Made by a program: the position numbers and the translations under genes. Below, piece by piece: positions 33,790 to 42,482 of a DNA stretch of 42,497 nt. How positions within the stretch are numbered: position 1 is the first letter of the stretch; each line of letters opens with the position of its first letter. Origin of the DNA: an uncultured Collinsella sp. Lineage in GTDB: Bacteria; Actinomycetota; Coriobacteriia; Coriobacteriales; Coriobacteriaceae. Below the pieces are notes generated by a model, which saw nothing but the letters and a program-made list of their open reading frames with translations, was not told where the DNA came from and made no database searches. The stretch covers positions 1-42,497 of the forward strand of contig CAAFEX010000103.1 of assembly GCA_900762015.1 (NCBI GenBank), in the 5' to 3' direction.

Positions 33790-35385
33790 CTAGGAGCGGA
33801 CAATCTTATCGACGTTCTCGAGCTGCAGCTCGTCGCCATCCTGACCCTCGATCACCACATTTTGCAGGTCGAGGACTTTCACGTTCTGCGCGATGATGCC
33901 CTGGCGCACCATCGGCTCCACGCCACAGGCCATGGCCGGCACAAAGGGCTCGGCATCGGCGGCAAAGGTCACATGGACATCCTGGAACGTCAGGCGCGTC
34001 ACCTTGCTCTCGGGCAGTCCCGTGATATAGGCCGCGGCCGCGTGGCAGTCGGTGGCCTCGATATCGCGGAACGTCGTAGTGCCGAAGCCGGGTGTACGGT
34101 CATCGACGGGCAGTGCCTCGCGGCTCTGAACGTAGTCGGTCTTGCCGTCCTTATCGCAGAAGTAGAACGAATTGACCACGAAAGGTGTGAGCACCTCGTC
34201 CATGCGAATGTGCTCAAAGGTGATGCCCTCGTTGACGGCGTCCTTGCCGCGACCGCGACGAGTCTTAACGCGCAGGCCGCGGTCGGTGCGCTCAAAGAGG
34301 CACTTGCTCACGGTGAGGTCCTTGATGCCGCCGGCAGCCTCTGAACCCAGGACCACGGCGCCGTGACCATCGTGCATGTAGCAGTGAGAGATCAGCACGT
34401 CGTGCGTAGCGGGACGAAGCTCGGGCTCAATGCCCAGTTTGCCGCTCTTGATGGCGATGCAGTCGTCGCCCACCGAGAACTGGCAACCCAGGATGCGAAC
34501 AAAGCCACAGCTCTCGGGATCGAAGCCGTCGGTGTTGTGGGAGTTCTTGGGACCCTCGATGGACAGGCACAGGGCATCGACGTGTTCGCACAGAACGGGA
34601 TGGATGTTCCATGCTGGGCTGTTGCGGACGGTAAAGCCGGCAAGGCTCACGTTTTGGCACTCGGACAGGAAGATCATGCGCGGGCGGGCGATCTCGCGGC
34701 CCTCCTCGGGGCGGAAGATATTCTTAAAGTCCTTGTTCCACCAGTTATCCTCGGCAAAATCGGTCTGGCCGTCGATGGCGCCGCGGCCATAGATGCACAC
34801 GTCGTGCACGCTCAGACCCGTAAAGGTCGAGCAATAGGTCGAAAAGCTCTCGCCCTCCCAGCGGCCCAGGGGCAGCATATCGGTGCCGGCATACCCGGTG
34901 CCCTTGTCACCCGTGACCGTGCCCGGAATGTAGGCAAGCGCCGCGCGGTCGTGACGGGCCAGCAGCACCGCGCCCTCGGCGAGCTCGATGTTGATATTGC
35001 TCTTAAGGAAGAGGGACTTGATGCGGTAGTTGCCAGCGGGAATCAGCACGCGCCCGCCCTTGGGACAAGCCATGATGGCAGCCTGAATATTGGTGGTGTC
35101 ATCGTGCTCGGCATCGCCTTTGGCGCCGCAGTCGCGAACGTTGATGGTAAAGGGCTCCGCGGGCGTGGTGACGCCCACACTCAGCTCACGCTCGCCGCAG
35201 ACAAAGCGGACGAGGTTGCGCTTGCCGGGAACCAGGCCGTCAACATAGGTCTCGACCGTATTCGTGGTACCGACGGGCTCATCGTTGACAAAGATCTCCC
35301 ACGTATCGGCACAGGTAAAGTAGCCACCGTCGTCGAGCTCAATAACGGCCGCGCGGGCGTTGCGCCAGATAACGTTCGTCTCCAT
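33790..35385 (-). CDS. GH28 polygalacturonase, cytoplasmic
   Basis: 531 residues. An N-terminal fibronectin-III-like domain (about 1-80) precedes a parallel beta-helix. GH28 motifs are all present: NTDG with Asp286, DDC with Asp307 and Asp308, GHG (340-342) and RVK (372-374). The FN3-plus-helix layout is that of exo-acting polygalacturonases that release galacturonate from oligogalacturonides. No signal peptide, unlike secreted pectinases. The start at 35385 has GGGAG 7 bases upstream. The transporter gene ends upstream with a terminator between, so this gene depends on read-through or its own promoter. Confidence 0.9.
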   Translation of the reverse strand: METNVIWRNARAAVIELDDGGYFTCADTWEIFVNDEPVGTTNTVETYVDGLVPGKRNLVRFVCGERELSVGVTTPAEPFTINVRDCGAKGDAEHDDTTNIQAAIMACPKGGRVLIPAGNYRIKSLFLKSNINIELAEGAVLLARHDRAALAYIPGTVTGDKGTGYAGTDMLPLGRWEGESFSTYCSTFTGLSVHDVCIYGRGAIDGQTDFAEDNWWNKDFKNIFRPEEGREIARPRMIFLSECQNVSLAGFTVRNSPAWNIHPVLCEHVDALCLSIEGPKNSHNTDGFDPESCGFVRILGCQFSVGDDCIAIKSGKLGIEPELRPATHDVLISHCYMHDGHGAVVLGSEAAGGIKDLTVSKCLFERTDRGLRVKTRRGRGKDAVNEGITFEHIRMDEVLTPFVVNSFYFCDKDGKTDYVQSREALPVDDRTPGFGTTTFRDIEATDCHAAAAYITGLPESKVTRLTFQDVHVTFAADAEPFVPAMACGVEPMVRQGIIAQNVKVLDLQNVVIEGQDGDELQLENVDKIVRS

Positions 35386-35425
35386 GGGTCTCTCCCTCAA
35401 ATGTAATCAGAAGTTCATACTACTC

Positions 35426-35475
35426 GTTTTTAAAAAAGGGCCGCACCCGCCGGTGGATCTCCGGTGGCACGGCCC
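35426..35475 (-). terminator. Terminator after the transporter gene
   Basis: On the minus strand a GC-rich hairpin (GGGCCGTGCCACCGG against CCGGCGGGTGCGGCCC) is followed by TTTTTT. It separates the transporter from GH28. Confidence 0.85.
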
Positions 35476-35499
35476 TGTGGTTTGGACGATGCGCCTGCC

Positions 35500-37059
35500 C
35501 TACTCGGCGGGAATTACGCTGCCGTCCTGGAAGCCAACGTTGTTGTGAGCGAAGCAGTCCTCGTACTTGAAGCCAGAGAGCTCCTCGCAAAGAGCCTTGA
35601 CCTCGGGCTGGACGTCGGCCATCTTGCCGCCCTCCTTGACGCGCTTGATCTCGTCACAGAGGATGTCGCACTGCTCCTTGTCGATCTTGATGCCGCGGGC
35701 AAGGACAGCCGCGAGCAGGAAGAAGCCGGCGCAGCCGATGAGCATGTAGCCGCAGATGTACAGAGGCACGGTGGCGGGCTGGGTTACGGCGTCGCTGTTG
35801 CCGGCGGTCTGAATGAAGCCGGAGGCAGCAAGGACAATAGCCCATGCGTTGACGGCGATAGCCTGGGCGATCTGCTGGCAGAGCTGCTGAGCGGAGCTGT
35901 AGATGCCCTCGCGACGACGCAGGGTGATGAGTTCATCGACATCGGGGATGTAGTTGAGCAGAACGTCGGGCAGGTACTGGAAACCAACGTAGAAGAACTT
36001 CCAGATGGCGAAGATAATGGGGTAGGCAATCATGGCGATGGCGACCGTGGAGGTGCCGTTAATCTGACCAAAGGCGAAGTAGTTGTAGGCGATGATGCAC
36101 GCAGCGCAACCGACGTTGGCCAGGTACCAAGACTTGTGGAAGCCTTTCTTGGCCATGAGGGCAACCCAGATGGCGGTGCAGACGATAGCGACGACCTTGC
36201 CGGGCATCTCCATCACGGACTCATAGGACTTAGGAATCTGCAGGCAGTAGACGATGAAGAAGGACAGGCAGGCAGACCAGCAGGCAGCAGCGAGCTTCGT
36301 GGAGACCTGTGCATACAGGACCTTGCGGAAGGACTTGTTGCGGAAGGTAGAGACAACGTCGATGAAGAACTTCTTGATACCCTCGCCGACGCTCTCGATC
36401 TTCTCCTGAGCCACCTCCTCGGGGGTGTGCTCCCACGTGGACAGGTACACGCACAGCAGCGAGATTGCCATGACCGAAGCGTTGACCGTAGCGATGATGA
36501 AGTAGCTGAACGGGTTGGTCTCGCCGAAGGTGCCAAAGCCAAAGCCGACGAGTGCTGCCATCAGGAAGCCGGCGGCGTTACCAAAGAGGTGCTTGTAGCC
36601 GGTGAGGTACGTACGCTCCTTGAAGTCGTCGGTCATCTCGATGGTAAGCGGCGACAGGTTGGCGGTGCAGAACGTATACGCGACGTTGTAGATCAGGTAC
36701 AGCACAAAGTAGTACGGGAAACCGAACGGCGTAGCCACAAAGATGAGCGGCTCGGCGACCATCATCGGGATTGCCAGCAAGATCCAGAAACGGCGGCGGC
36801 CAAAGATACGGCCGATCTTGGTAGCGTAGAAGTTATCGGCCACAAAGCCCATAAGCGGGCACAGAATGGCGTTGAGATAGATGGCGAACGAGCTGATCAG
36901 CGCAGCCTCGCCTGCGGACAGGCCGCACTCCGTGGACAGGAACAGCACCATGTAGCTGTGCGTAAAGGTCAGGGCACCGGAGTTGAGCATGCCGCCCATA
37001 CCAAAGCCCAAGCGCGTCCAGAATGTGATCTTGCGCTTTTTACCGATCTTGTTAGTCAT
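35500..37059 (-). CDS. MFS/GPH-family sugar symporter, probable pectic-oligosaccharide importer
   Basis: 519-residue membrane protein with 12 predicted helices. It resembles the glycoside-pentoside-hexuronide (MelB-like) cation symporters: FWTRLGFGMGG start, GFVADNF followed by GRIFGRRRFWIL in the loop after helix 2-3, and a C-terminal cytoplasmic tail of about 70 residues. Given its neighbours and shared operators it most likely imports galacturonides. It is the only carbohydrate importer in this region; there are no ABC or SusCD genes. The start at 37059 has GGGAG close upstream; an in-frame ATG 23 codons earlier is not supported. Confidence 0.85.
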   Translation of the reverse strand: MTNKIGKKRKITFWTRLGFGMGGMLNSGALTFTHSYMVLFLSTECGLSAGEAALISSFAIYLNAILCPLMGFVADNFYATKIGRIFGRRRFWILLAIPMMVAEPLIFVATPFGFPYYFVLYLIYNVAYTFCTANLSPLTIEMTDDFKERTYLTGYKHLFGNAAGFLMAALVGFGFGTFGETNPFSYFIIATVNASVMAISLLCVYLSTWEHTPEEVAQEKIESVGEGIKKFFIDVVSTFRNKSFRKVLYAQVSTKLAAACWSACLSFFIVYCLQIPKSYESVMEMPGKVVAIVCTAIWVALMAKKGFHKSWYLANVGCAACIIAYNYFAFGQINGTSTVAIAMIAYPIIFAIWKFFYVGFQYLPDVLLNYIPDVDELITLRRREGIYSSAQQLCQQIAQAIAVNAWAIVLAASGFIQTAGNSDAVTQPATVPLYICGYMLIGCAGFFLLAAVLARGIKIDKEQCDILCDEIKRVKEGGKMADVQPEVKALCEELSGFKYEDCFAHNNVGFQDGSVIPAE

Positions 37060-37136
37060 CGAGCTCCCTCTCTTTTCTCGATTGTCTTGGAACAAGACAT
37101 TGGAGTCCATACCGACGTCTGTCTGCATGCCGTTCA

Positions 37137-37310
37137 GGGTGAACGTTTAGCTAGATTATGCGCGATTGCTTATGATAGGTGAACGTTCACTTGTATATTA
37201 TCCTTGAACGGTCGTTTTTTGCCGTTGAACGGGCCTGAAAATGAAAAAATCCCTGCATTTTTGATTATCAAGTCGATTCAGCACCACGCAACAACTAGGT
37301 GAACGTTCAT
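37137..37310 (-). promoter_or_regulatory. Transporter promoter with multiple operators
   Basis: AGGTGAACGTTCACT (37177-37191) and GGGTGAACGTTTAGC (37138-37152) are centred 40 bp apart. On the minus strand a -35 TTCACC (37183-37178) sits in the upstream site, followed after 17 bases by -10 CATAAT (37160-37155). A conserved 28-bp module lies at 37205-37232 and a further operator, AGGTGAACGTTCATT, at 37297-37311. This accounts for most of the 37060-37469 gap; the rest is the uxaA terminator and unassigned sequence. Confidence 0.72.
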
Positions 37311-37377
37311 TGTTCTCTGGAGATGAGGGGGGTGCCGGGCACCCTTCCCCAAAAAAGCCGTGCACGACAACGCAACG

Positions 37378-37421
37378 AGAAACGAAAAACGACCCCGCCG
37401 AGATTGTCCTCGGCGGGGTCG
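37378..37421 (-). terminator. Terminator of the uxaCBA operon
   Basis: A perfect 13-bp stem (CGACCCCGCCGAG, 37390-37402, with 37409-37421) followed on the minus strand by GTTTTTCGTTTC. Confidence 0.9.
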
Positions 37422-37469
37422 CCCAGTCTTTGCAGCAGCTTATTCAATCACGCGCTCAACGTGTCATCG

Positions 37470-38954
37470 CTACAGGCAGACTCCGTCCTTCCAGATGCTG
37501 ATCTCGTGACAGCCGCGACGCTCGGCGCTGGTAAGCTTGCCGCTCGCCGTGTCCAGCACCAGCTGATACAGATCGCCGGCAGCCTCATCGAGCGTACGCT
37601 CGCCCGTAGCCACCACACCGGCGTTAAAGTCCATCCAGTTGGCCTTGTGGTCGCACAGGCGCTGGTTGGTGAACACCTTGAGCGTAGGCGCCGGCGCACC
37701 AAACGGCGTGCCGCGGCCGGTCGAGAACAGGATCACGTGGCAGCCGGCAGCCGTCAGGGCCGTGGTGGATACCATGTCGTTGCCCGGACCGCACAACATG
37801 TTCAGACCATGCTTGGTAGCCTGACCGGCGTACGGCAGCACGTCGACGATGGGGGCAGATCCGCCCTTTTGCACGCAGCCGCAGCTCTTGTCCTCGAGCG
37901 TGGTGATGCCGCCATCCTTGTTGCCGGGGCTCGGATTCTCGTAGACGACCTCGCCATGGCTAATAAAGTAATCCTTAAAGCCGTTGAGCATGTCGGAGGC
38001 GGCGTTAAACACCTGCTCGTCCTCGCAGCGATCGAGCAGAATGCTCTCGGCGCCAAACATCTCGGGGACCTCGGTGAGCACCGACGTGCCACCGCGGGCG
38101 ACGAGCATATCGCTCACGCGACCGATCGTGGGGTTGGCGGTAATGCCCGAAAGACCGTCAGAGCCACCGCACTTAAGGCCAATGACCAGCTCGGAGGCCG
38201 GAATGGGCTCACGCTTGGCCTGCTTGGCCAGGTCGGCCAGCTCAGACAGAATCTTGTGGCCTTCGACCTGCTCGTCGGCAACATCTTGGCAGGTAAGGAA
38301 GCGAACGCGCTCGTGATCGAAGTCACCGAGCTCGTCGAGCACCTGCTGGTGTGTGCAGTTCTCGCAACCAAGCGACAGGAACAGCACGCCGGCCGCATTA
38401 GGGTGACGCGAGAGCGCCACCAGCAGACGACGCGTCTGGGCATGGTCGGCGCCGGTCTGTGAGCAGCCGAAGGGATGCGGGAAGTAGTAGACGCCCTCGA
38501 GCGAGCCCTCGACCAGATCCTGAGCCTGCTCGCACATAGCACGCGCAACCTCGTTGACGCAGCCGACCGTGGGGATGATCCACAGCTCGTTGCGCGTCGC
38601 GGCACGACCGTCGGCGCGGCGGAAGCCCATAAAGGTCTCAGGCTCAACGGGATCCACGACCGGATGCGTGGGGTTGTAGGCGTACTCGACCTCGCCCGAA
38701 AGGTTGGTCTTCACATTGTGCGTGTGGAGCCACTGACCGGGCTGGACATCGCCCGTCACGTGTCCGATGGGCAAGCCGTACTTGATGACGTCCTCCCCTG
38801 CGGCAATCGCGCGCACCGCCATCTTATGGCCCTGCGGAATATCCTCCGCGGCCACGACCTCGCCCACCCCGGGAACCGCGACGGCAGTGCCCTTGGCAAG
38901 CGGCGACAGCGCAACGATCACGTTATCGGCCGGATTGATCTGGATAGTATTCAT
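37470..38954 (-). CDS. uxaA: Altronate dehydratase
   Basis: Converts altronate to KDG, the last step of the galacturonate isomerase route. 494 residues. An N-terminal SAF domain (about 1-95, with VIKYGLPIGHVTGDVQPGQW and HTHNVKTNLS) joins the large dehydratase domain (RNELWIIPTVGCVNEVAR, CGGSDGLSGITANP, and conserved Cys in SLGCENCTHQ). The order and spacing closely follow E. coli UxaA. RBS AGGA before ATG at 38954. It lies 81 bases after uxaB, with a hairpin in the spacer. Confidence 0.94.
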   Translation of the reverse strand: MNTIQINPADNVIVALSPLAKGTAVAVPGVGEVVAAEDIPQGHKMAVRAIAAGEDVIKYGLPIGHVTGDVQPGQWLHTHNVKTNLSGEVEYAYNPTHPVVDPVEPETFMGFRRADGRAATRNELWIIPTVGCVNEVARAMCEQAQDLVEGSLEGVYYFPHPFGCSQTGADHAQTRRLLVALSRHPNAAGVLFLSLGCENCTHQQVLDELGDFDHERVRFLTCQDVADEQVEGHKILSELADLAKQAKREPIPASELVIGLKCGGSDGLSGITANPTIGRVSDMLVARGGTSVLTEVPEMFGAESILLDRCEDEQVFNAASDMLNGFKDYFISHGEVVYENPSPGNKDGGITTLEDKSCGCVQKGGSAPIVDVLPYAGQATKHGLNMLCGPGNDMVSTTALTAAGCHVILFSTGRGTPFGAPAPTLKVFTNQRLCDHKANWMDFNAGVVATGERTLDEAAGDLYQLVLDTASGKLTSAERRGCHEISIWKDGVCL

Positions 38955-38992
38955 TACAAATGGTCCTAACCCTACAGGTTGAGCAGAAGTCG

Positions 38993-39024
38993 AGACGCGG
39001 GCACGCCGTCCCGCGCCCGCGTCT
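38993..39024 (-). other. Intercistronic hairpin uxaB-uxaA
   Basis: Perfect 10-bp arms AGACGCGGGC (38993-39002) and GCCCGCGTCT (39015-39024). No U-tract; likely mRNA processing or stability. Confidence 0.6.
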
Positions 39025-39035
39025 ACGCCGGAAAT

Positions 39036-40550
39036 TTACGCCTGAGCGTTGGCGAAGGCCTGCTTGGCACCCTCGGTGCGCACGACGGCGAGCGCACTGA
39101 CGACAAACTCCTCAAGACCGGCGATCTGCGTAAGGTCCTCGCCCCACATCTGCTCGTTGGTGAGCACGTCGTGCACCAGCTGGGCATCGTCGGCACCGGC
39201 GTGGGCGGCGTAGAAATCGAGTACGAAGGCATCGTCCTGAGCGGTGTACTCGGTGCCGTCGGAGCGACGCAGGTGCAGGCCGTCGCCCTCGCGGGACACG
39301 AGCTCCTGCGTGTAGAAGGAGATGAGCGTAGCGAGGCTCGTCGCCAGGCACTTGGGCAGGTTGCCGGTCTCGGCAACGTAGTCCTTGAGCGTGGGCAGGT
39401 CGCGAGCGCGCCACTTAGCCGTGGAGTTGAGGCAGATGGAGAGCAGCGCATGATCAATAAACGGGTTGTCGAAGCGGTTTTCGACGGCGGCGGCAAAGGC
39501 CTTGCAGTCCTCGACATCCAAGTCGGCGGCAAGCGTCGGAATGACCTCGTCGTAGAGCATGGTGTTCATAAAGCCGCGAATGGTCTCGTCATGCATGCAG
39601 TCGCGCACGATATCAAAGCCGGCAACCCAGGAACCCGGAACGAAGGCGGTGTGGGCACCGTTGAGGATGCGGACCTTGCGCTTTTTGTACGGGGTGACGT
39701 CGGGAGTCACAAAGACACCCGGAAGACCAGCCTTCACAAAGGGAAGCTTCTCGGCAAGCGACTCGTCGCCCTGGATGCCCCACATCTGGAAGGGCTCGCG
39801 CACGGCCAGGAAGGGATCCTCGTAGCCCAGACGCTCAGCCACCGCGGCGGCCTCGGATGCGTCGCGGATACGGCCCGGTACGATGGTGTCGACGAGCGTG
39901 GTGCAGACGGTGCAGTCGTTAGCCATCCACTGCGCAAACTCGTCCTCCCAGCCCCAGTCGCTCACATACTGGTTCATGATGCGCAGCAGCTCCTCGCCGT
40001 TGTGATCGATGAGCTCGCAGGCGAGCACGATGACGCCCGGCTTGCCGGCGGCCCAGCGGGTGTGGAGCACCTGGGCAAGCTTGGCGGGGAAGCTCGCGGG
40101 CGGCATGTCGTCGGCCTTGCAGGACGGGTCGTAGGCGATACCGGCCTCGGTGGTGTTGGAGACGATAATCTCCAAATCGTCGGAGACGGCGACCTCCATC
40201 ATGGCGCGGTAGTCGTCCTCGCGGTACGGGTTGATGCAGCGGCTGCAGGCGCTGATCACGCGGGACTCGTCAACCGTGTTGCCGTTCTCCTTGCCGCGCA
40301 CCAACACGGTGTACAGGTCGTCCTGGGCGTTGATACCATCGGCAAAGCCAAAGGCGCCGCTGATGGGCTGGACCATGACAACCTTGCCGTTCCAGCCGGT
40401 TGCCTCGTTGCCCATGTCAAAGAAGCGGTCGACGAAGGCGCGCAGGAAATTGCCCTCGCCAAATTGCAGAACCTTCTCGGGCGCGTCCCTGGGCAGCAGG
40501 TAGCCCTTGTAGCCGATCTTCTCGAGCGTCTCGTAGCTGATGTTCTCCAT
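39036..40550 (-). CDS. uxaB: Tagaturonate reductase (altronate oxidoreductase)
   Basis: NADH-dependent reduction of tagaturonate to altronate. 504 residues of the polyol/mannitol dehydrogenase family: VLQFGEGNFLRAFVDRFFD near the N-terminus, SNTTEAGIAYD, ACELIDHNGEELL, and the catalytic Lys/Asn/His segment KKRKVRILNGAHTAFVP. Similarity to E. coli UxaB is high in these motifs, which favours UxaB over UxuB. It follows uxaC after 96 bases. Confidence 0.93.
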   Translation of the reverse strand: MENISYETLEKIGYKGYLLPRDAPEKVLQFGEGNFLRAFVDRFFDMGNEATGWNGKVVMVQPISGAFGFADGINAQDDLYTVLVRGKENGNTVDESRVISACSRCINPYREDDYRAMMEVAVSDDLEIIVSNTTEAGIAYDPSCKADDMPPASFPAKLAQVLHTRWAAGKPGVIVLACELIDHNGEELLRIMNQYVSDWGWEDEFAQWMANDCTVCTTLVDTIVPGRIRDASEAAAVAERLGYEDPFLAVREPFQMWGIQGDESLAEKLPFVKAGLPGVFVTPDVTPYKKRKVRILNGAHTAFVPGSWVAGFDIVRDCMHDETIRGFMNTMLYDEVIPTLAADLDVEDCKAFAAAVENRFDNPFIDHALLSICLNSTAKWRARDLPTLKDYVAETGNLPKCLATSLATLISFYTQELVSREGDGLHLRRSDGTEYTAQDDAFVLDFYAAHAGADDAQLVHDVLTNEQMWGEDLTQIAGLEEFVVSALAVVRTEGAKQAFANAQA

Positions 40551-40590
40551 CGATGTCTCTCCTTAGATTGCTGTTAGCGTGCAGGCAAAA

Positions 40591-40621
40591 CGGGGGCGCC
40601 GCGTGTGGCAACGGCGCTCCC
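40591..40621 (-). other. Intercistronic hairpin uxaC-uxaB
   Basis: GGGGGCGCC and GGCGCTCCC form a 9-bp stem with one mismatch, loop about 13 bases. No U-tract. Confidence 0.5.
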
Positions 40622-40646
40622 GAGTTCGGTGTGATTCGATGCGGGT

Positions 40647-42074
40647 TTAGGCCTCGACGGTATCCAGGTCAAAGCCAAAGTAGCGGACCGCGTTGTTGTA
40701 GCTGATATCGCGCACGATGGTGCCCAGCAGCTCCATGTCGGCCGGATACTTGCCCTGCTCAACCCACTCGCCGATCACGCTGCACAGCACGCGACGGAAA
40801 TACTCGTGGCGCGGATAGGACAGAAAGGAGCGAGAGTCGGTGAGCATGCCGACAAAGTTGCCCAGGACGCCCTCGTTGGCCAGAGCCGTGAGCTGCTCGC
40901 GCATACCGACCTCGTTGTCGTTGAACCACCAGGCGGAACCGTTCTGGATCTTGCCTGCGGTCGGAGCCTCTTGGAAGCAGCCCATGACGGTATCGATCAT
41001 GGTGTTATCGATGGGGTTCAGGCTGTACAGGATGGTCTTGGGCAGGCCGCAGGTCTCCTGGATGGAGTTGAGGAAATCGGCGAGCTGGTCGGACGGCGTG
41101 TAGTTGGAGATGCAGTCGTAGCCGGTGTCGGGACCGAGCTTGGCAAACATGGCGCGGTTGTTGTCGCGCTTGCAACCAAAGTGCAGCTGCATGGCCCAGC
41201 CCAGACGGACATACTCACCGGCAACGAACTGCATAAAGGCAGTCTTGTACTTGAGGACTTCTTCCTCGGTGAGCGGCTCAGCAGCCAGGCCCTTGGCAAA
41301 GATGGCCTCGATCTCGTCGGCGGTAGCCGGGACGTACATAACGTAATCGAGTGCGTGGTCGGAGGCGCGGCAGCCCAGCTCGTGAGCAACGTCGTAGCGC
41401 TTGGAGATGGCAGCCTTCATGCCCTCGAAGTCGCTGACCTCAACGCCGGCAACCTCGGAGAGGCGCTTGCAGTAGTCGGCAAACTCCTGGCCGCGCTCGA
41501 TGCGCAGGGCGGCGTCGGGGCGCATGGCGGGAACGACCTGAACGTCAAAGCTGTCGTCGGCTGCAATCTTCTTGTGCCACTCAAAGCTGTCGGCGGGGTC
41601 GTCAGTAGTGCAGATCATGCGGACGTTGGACTGCTTGATCAGGTTGCGGCAGGTGAAGCTGGCCTCGGCGAGCTTGGCGTTGGCAAGGTCCCAAACCTCC
41701 TGGGCAGTCTTGCCGTTGAGGACGCCCTCGTAGCCAAAGTAGCGCTTAAGCTCCAGGTGGCTCCACTCAAAGACGGGGTTGCCGACGCAGCGACCCAGGG
41801 TCTCGGCCCACTTTTGGAACTTCTCGCGAGCAGGGGCGTCGCCAGTGATAAAACGCTCGTCGACGCCGTTGGCACGCATCAGGCGCCACTTGTAGTGGTC
41901 GCCGCCCAGCCAAACCTCGGTGATGTTCTCGAAACGCTTGTCCTCCCAGATCTCCTTGGGGGAAATGTGGCAGTGGTAGTCGACGATGGGCATGCCCTCG
42001 GCAAAGTTGTGGAACAGCTCCTCACCGGTCTTGGTGCTCAGCAGGAAATCCTGATCGTCCATAAAGTTTTTCAT
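40647..42074 (-). CDS. uxaC: Uronate (galacturonate/glucuronate) isomerase
   Basis: Isomerises galacturonate to tagaturonate (and glucuronate to fructuronate). 475 residues of the amidohydrolase-related TIM barrel. The metal motif DYHCHISPKEI (about 28-38), GGDHYKWRLMRANGV and the C-terminal MLTDSRSFLSYPRHEYFRR are diagnostic. First gene of uxaC-uxaB-uxaA. The start at 42074 has AAGGGG 8 bases upstream; the longer in-frame upstream extension runs through the operators and is not coding. Confidence 0.96.
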   Translation of the reverse strand: MKNFMDDQDFLLSTKTGEELFHNFAEGMPIVDYHCHISPKEIWEDKRFENITEVWLGGDHYKWRLMRANGVDERFITGDAPAREKFQKWAETLGRCVGNPVFEWSHLELKRYFGYEGVLNGKTAQEVWDLANAKLAEASFTCRNLIKQSNVRMICTTDDPADSFEWHKKIAADDSFDVQVVPAMRPDAALRIERGQEFADYCKRLSEVAGVEVSDFEGMKAAISKRYDVAHELGCRASDHALDYVMYVPATADEIEAIFAKGLAAEPLTEEEVLKYKTAFMQFVAGEYVRLGWAMQLHFGCKRDNNRAMFAKLGPDTGYDCISNYTPSDQLADFLNSIQETCGLPKTILYSLNPIDNTMIDTVMGCFQEAPTAGKIQNGSAWWFNDNEVGMREQLTALANEGVLGNFVGMLTDSRSFLSYPRHEYFRRVLCSVIGEWVEQGKYPADMELLGTIVRDISYNNAVRYFGFDLDTVEA

Positions 42075-42126
42075 CAAACAGCCCCTTTGCTGGCAAGGCG
42101 GGCGCACGACGCGCTCGTTATCCTTT

Positions 42127-42221
42127 AGGTGAACGTTCACTATACTAATCCATTGCACCTCAAAAGGTGAACGTTCACCTAACCACCACGGGGTGAACGG
42201 TAGATTTTGCCCGTTCAACGG
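42127..42221 (-). promoter_or_regulatory. uxaC promoter with paired operators and a conserved upstream module
   Basis: AGGTGAACGTTCACT (42127-42141) and the perfect 16-bp palindrome AGGTGAACGTTCACCT (42165-42180) are centred 37 bp apart. On the minus strand a -35 TTCACC (42171-42166) lies in the upstream site and a -10 TAGTAT (42147-42142) 18 bases later, touching the downstream site. A 28-bp module at 42194-42221 matches 37205-37232. Confidence 0.78.
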
Positions 42222-42379
42222 TTGCTGTAGCTGTGACTTGCATGTATTGCGGACTGGTTGGCGTCCCCGAACACCGAACTTGAGCGCTTTTGCTCAGGTG
42301 GGTCATGTCCCGACGTACATTTTTGGGAGTATTCAGCATTGGAGCGCGCCGTGCGCGGTAGCGCGCAGAGATGTGGTGT
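42222..42379 (+). other. Gene-free structured stretch before the right-end terminator
   Basis: Between the uxaC regulatory region and the terminator I see no ORF with an RBS. It holds TTGAGCGCTTTTGCTCAGG (about 42281-42299), which forms a small hairpin, and a GC-rich pairable segment (about 42343-42366). With the following terminator this could be a transcribed leader or small RNA on the plus strand. I do not recognise a known riboswitch or T-box. Confidence 0.3.
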
Positions 42380-42414
42380 AAGAGGCGGGGCATGCCCCGC
42401 CTCTTCTCTTTCTT
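42380..42414 (+). terminator. Terminator-like perfect 26-bp palindrome
   Basis: The arm AAGAGGCGGGG (42380-42390) is repeated in inverted form after CATG, ending at 42405. It is followed on the plus strand by CTCTTTCTT. It ends a plus-strand transcript or acts as an attenuator for the gene starting at 42483. Confidence 0.65.
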
Positions 42415-42482
42415 GAAAGGGAGGGGACACCGCCTAGAATTCGTCGTTGGAGTAATGAAGGTGACGAATGGAAGGAAAGGCG

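Noticed and set aside
35464..37182. 572-codon open frame opposite the transporter
   Set aside because: Composition is that of an antisense membrane-protein gene, and it runs through the terminator and operators.
42222..42380. T-box, SRP RNA or known riboswitch before the right-end gene
   Set aside because: I do not see the T-box GGUGGNACCGCG core, the SRP GNRA/UGAA loop signature or any riboswitch core that I know.
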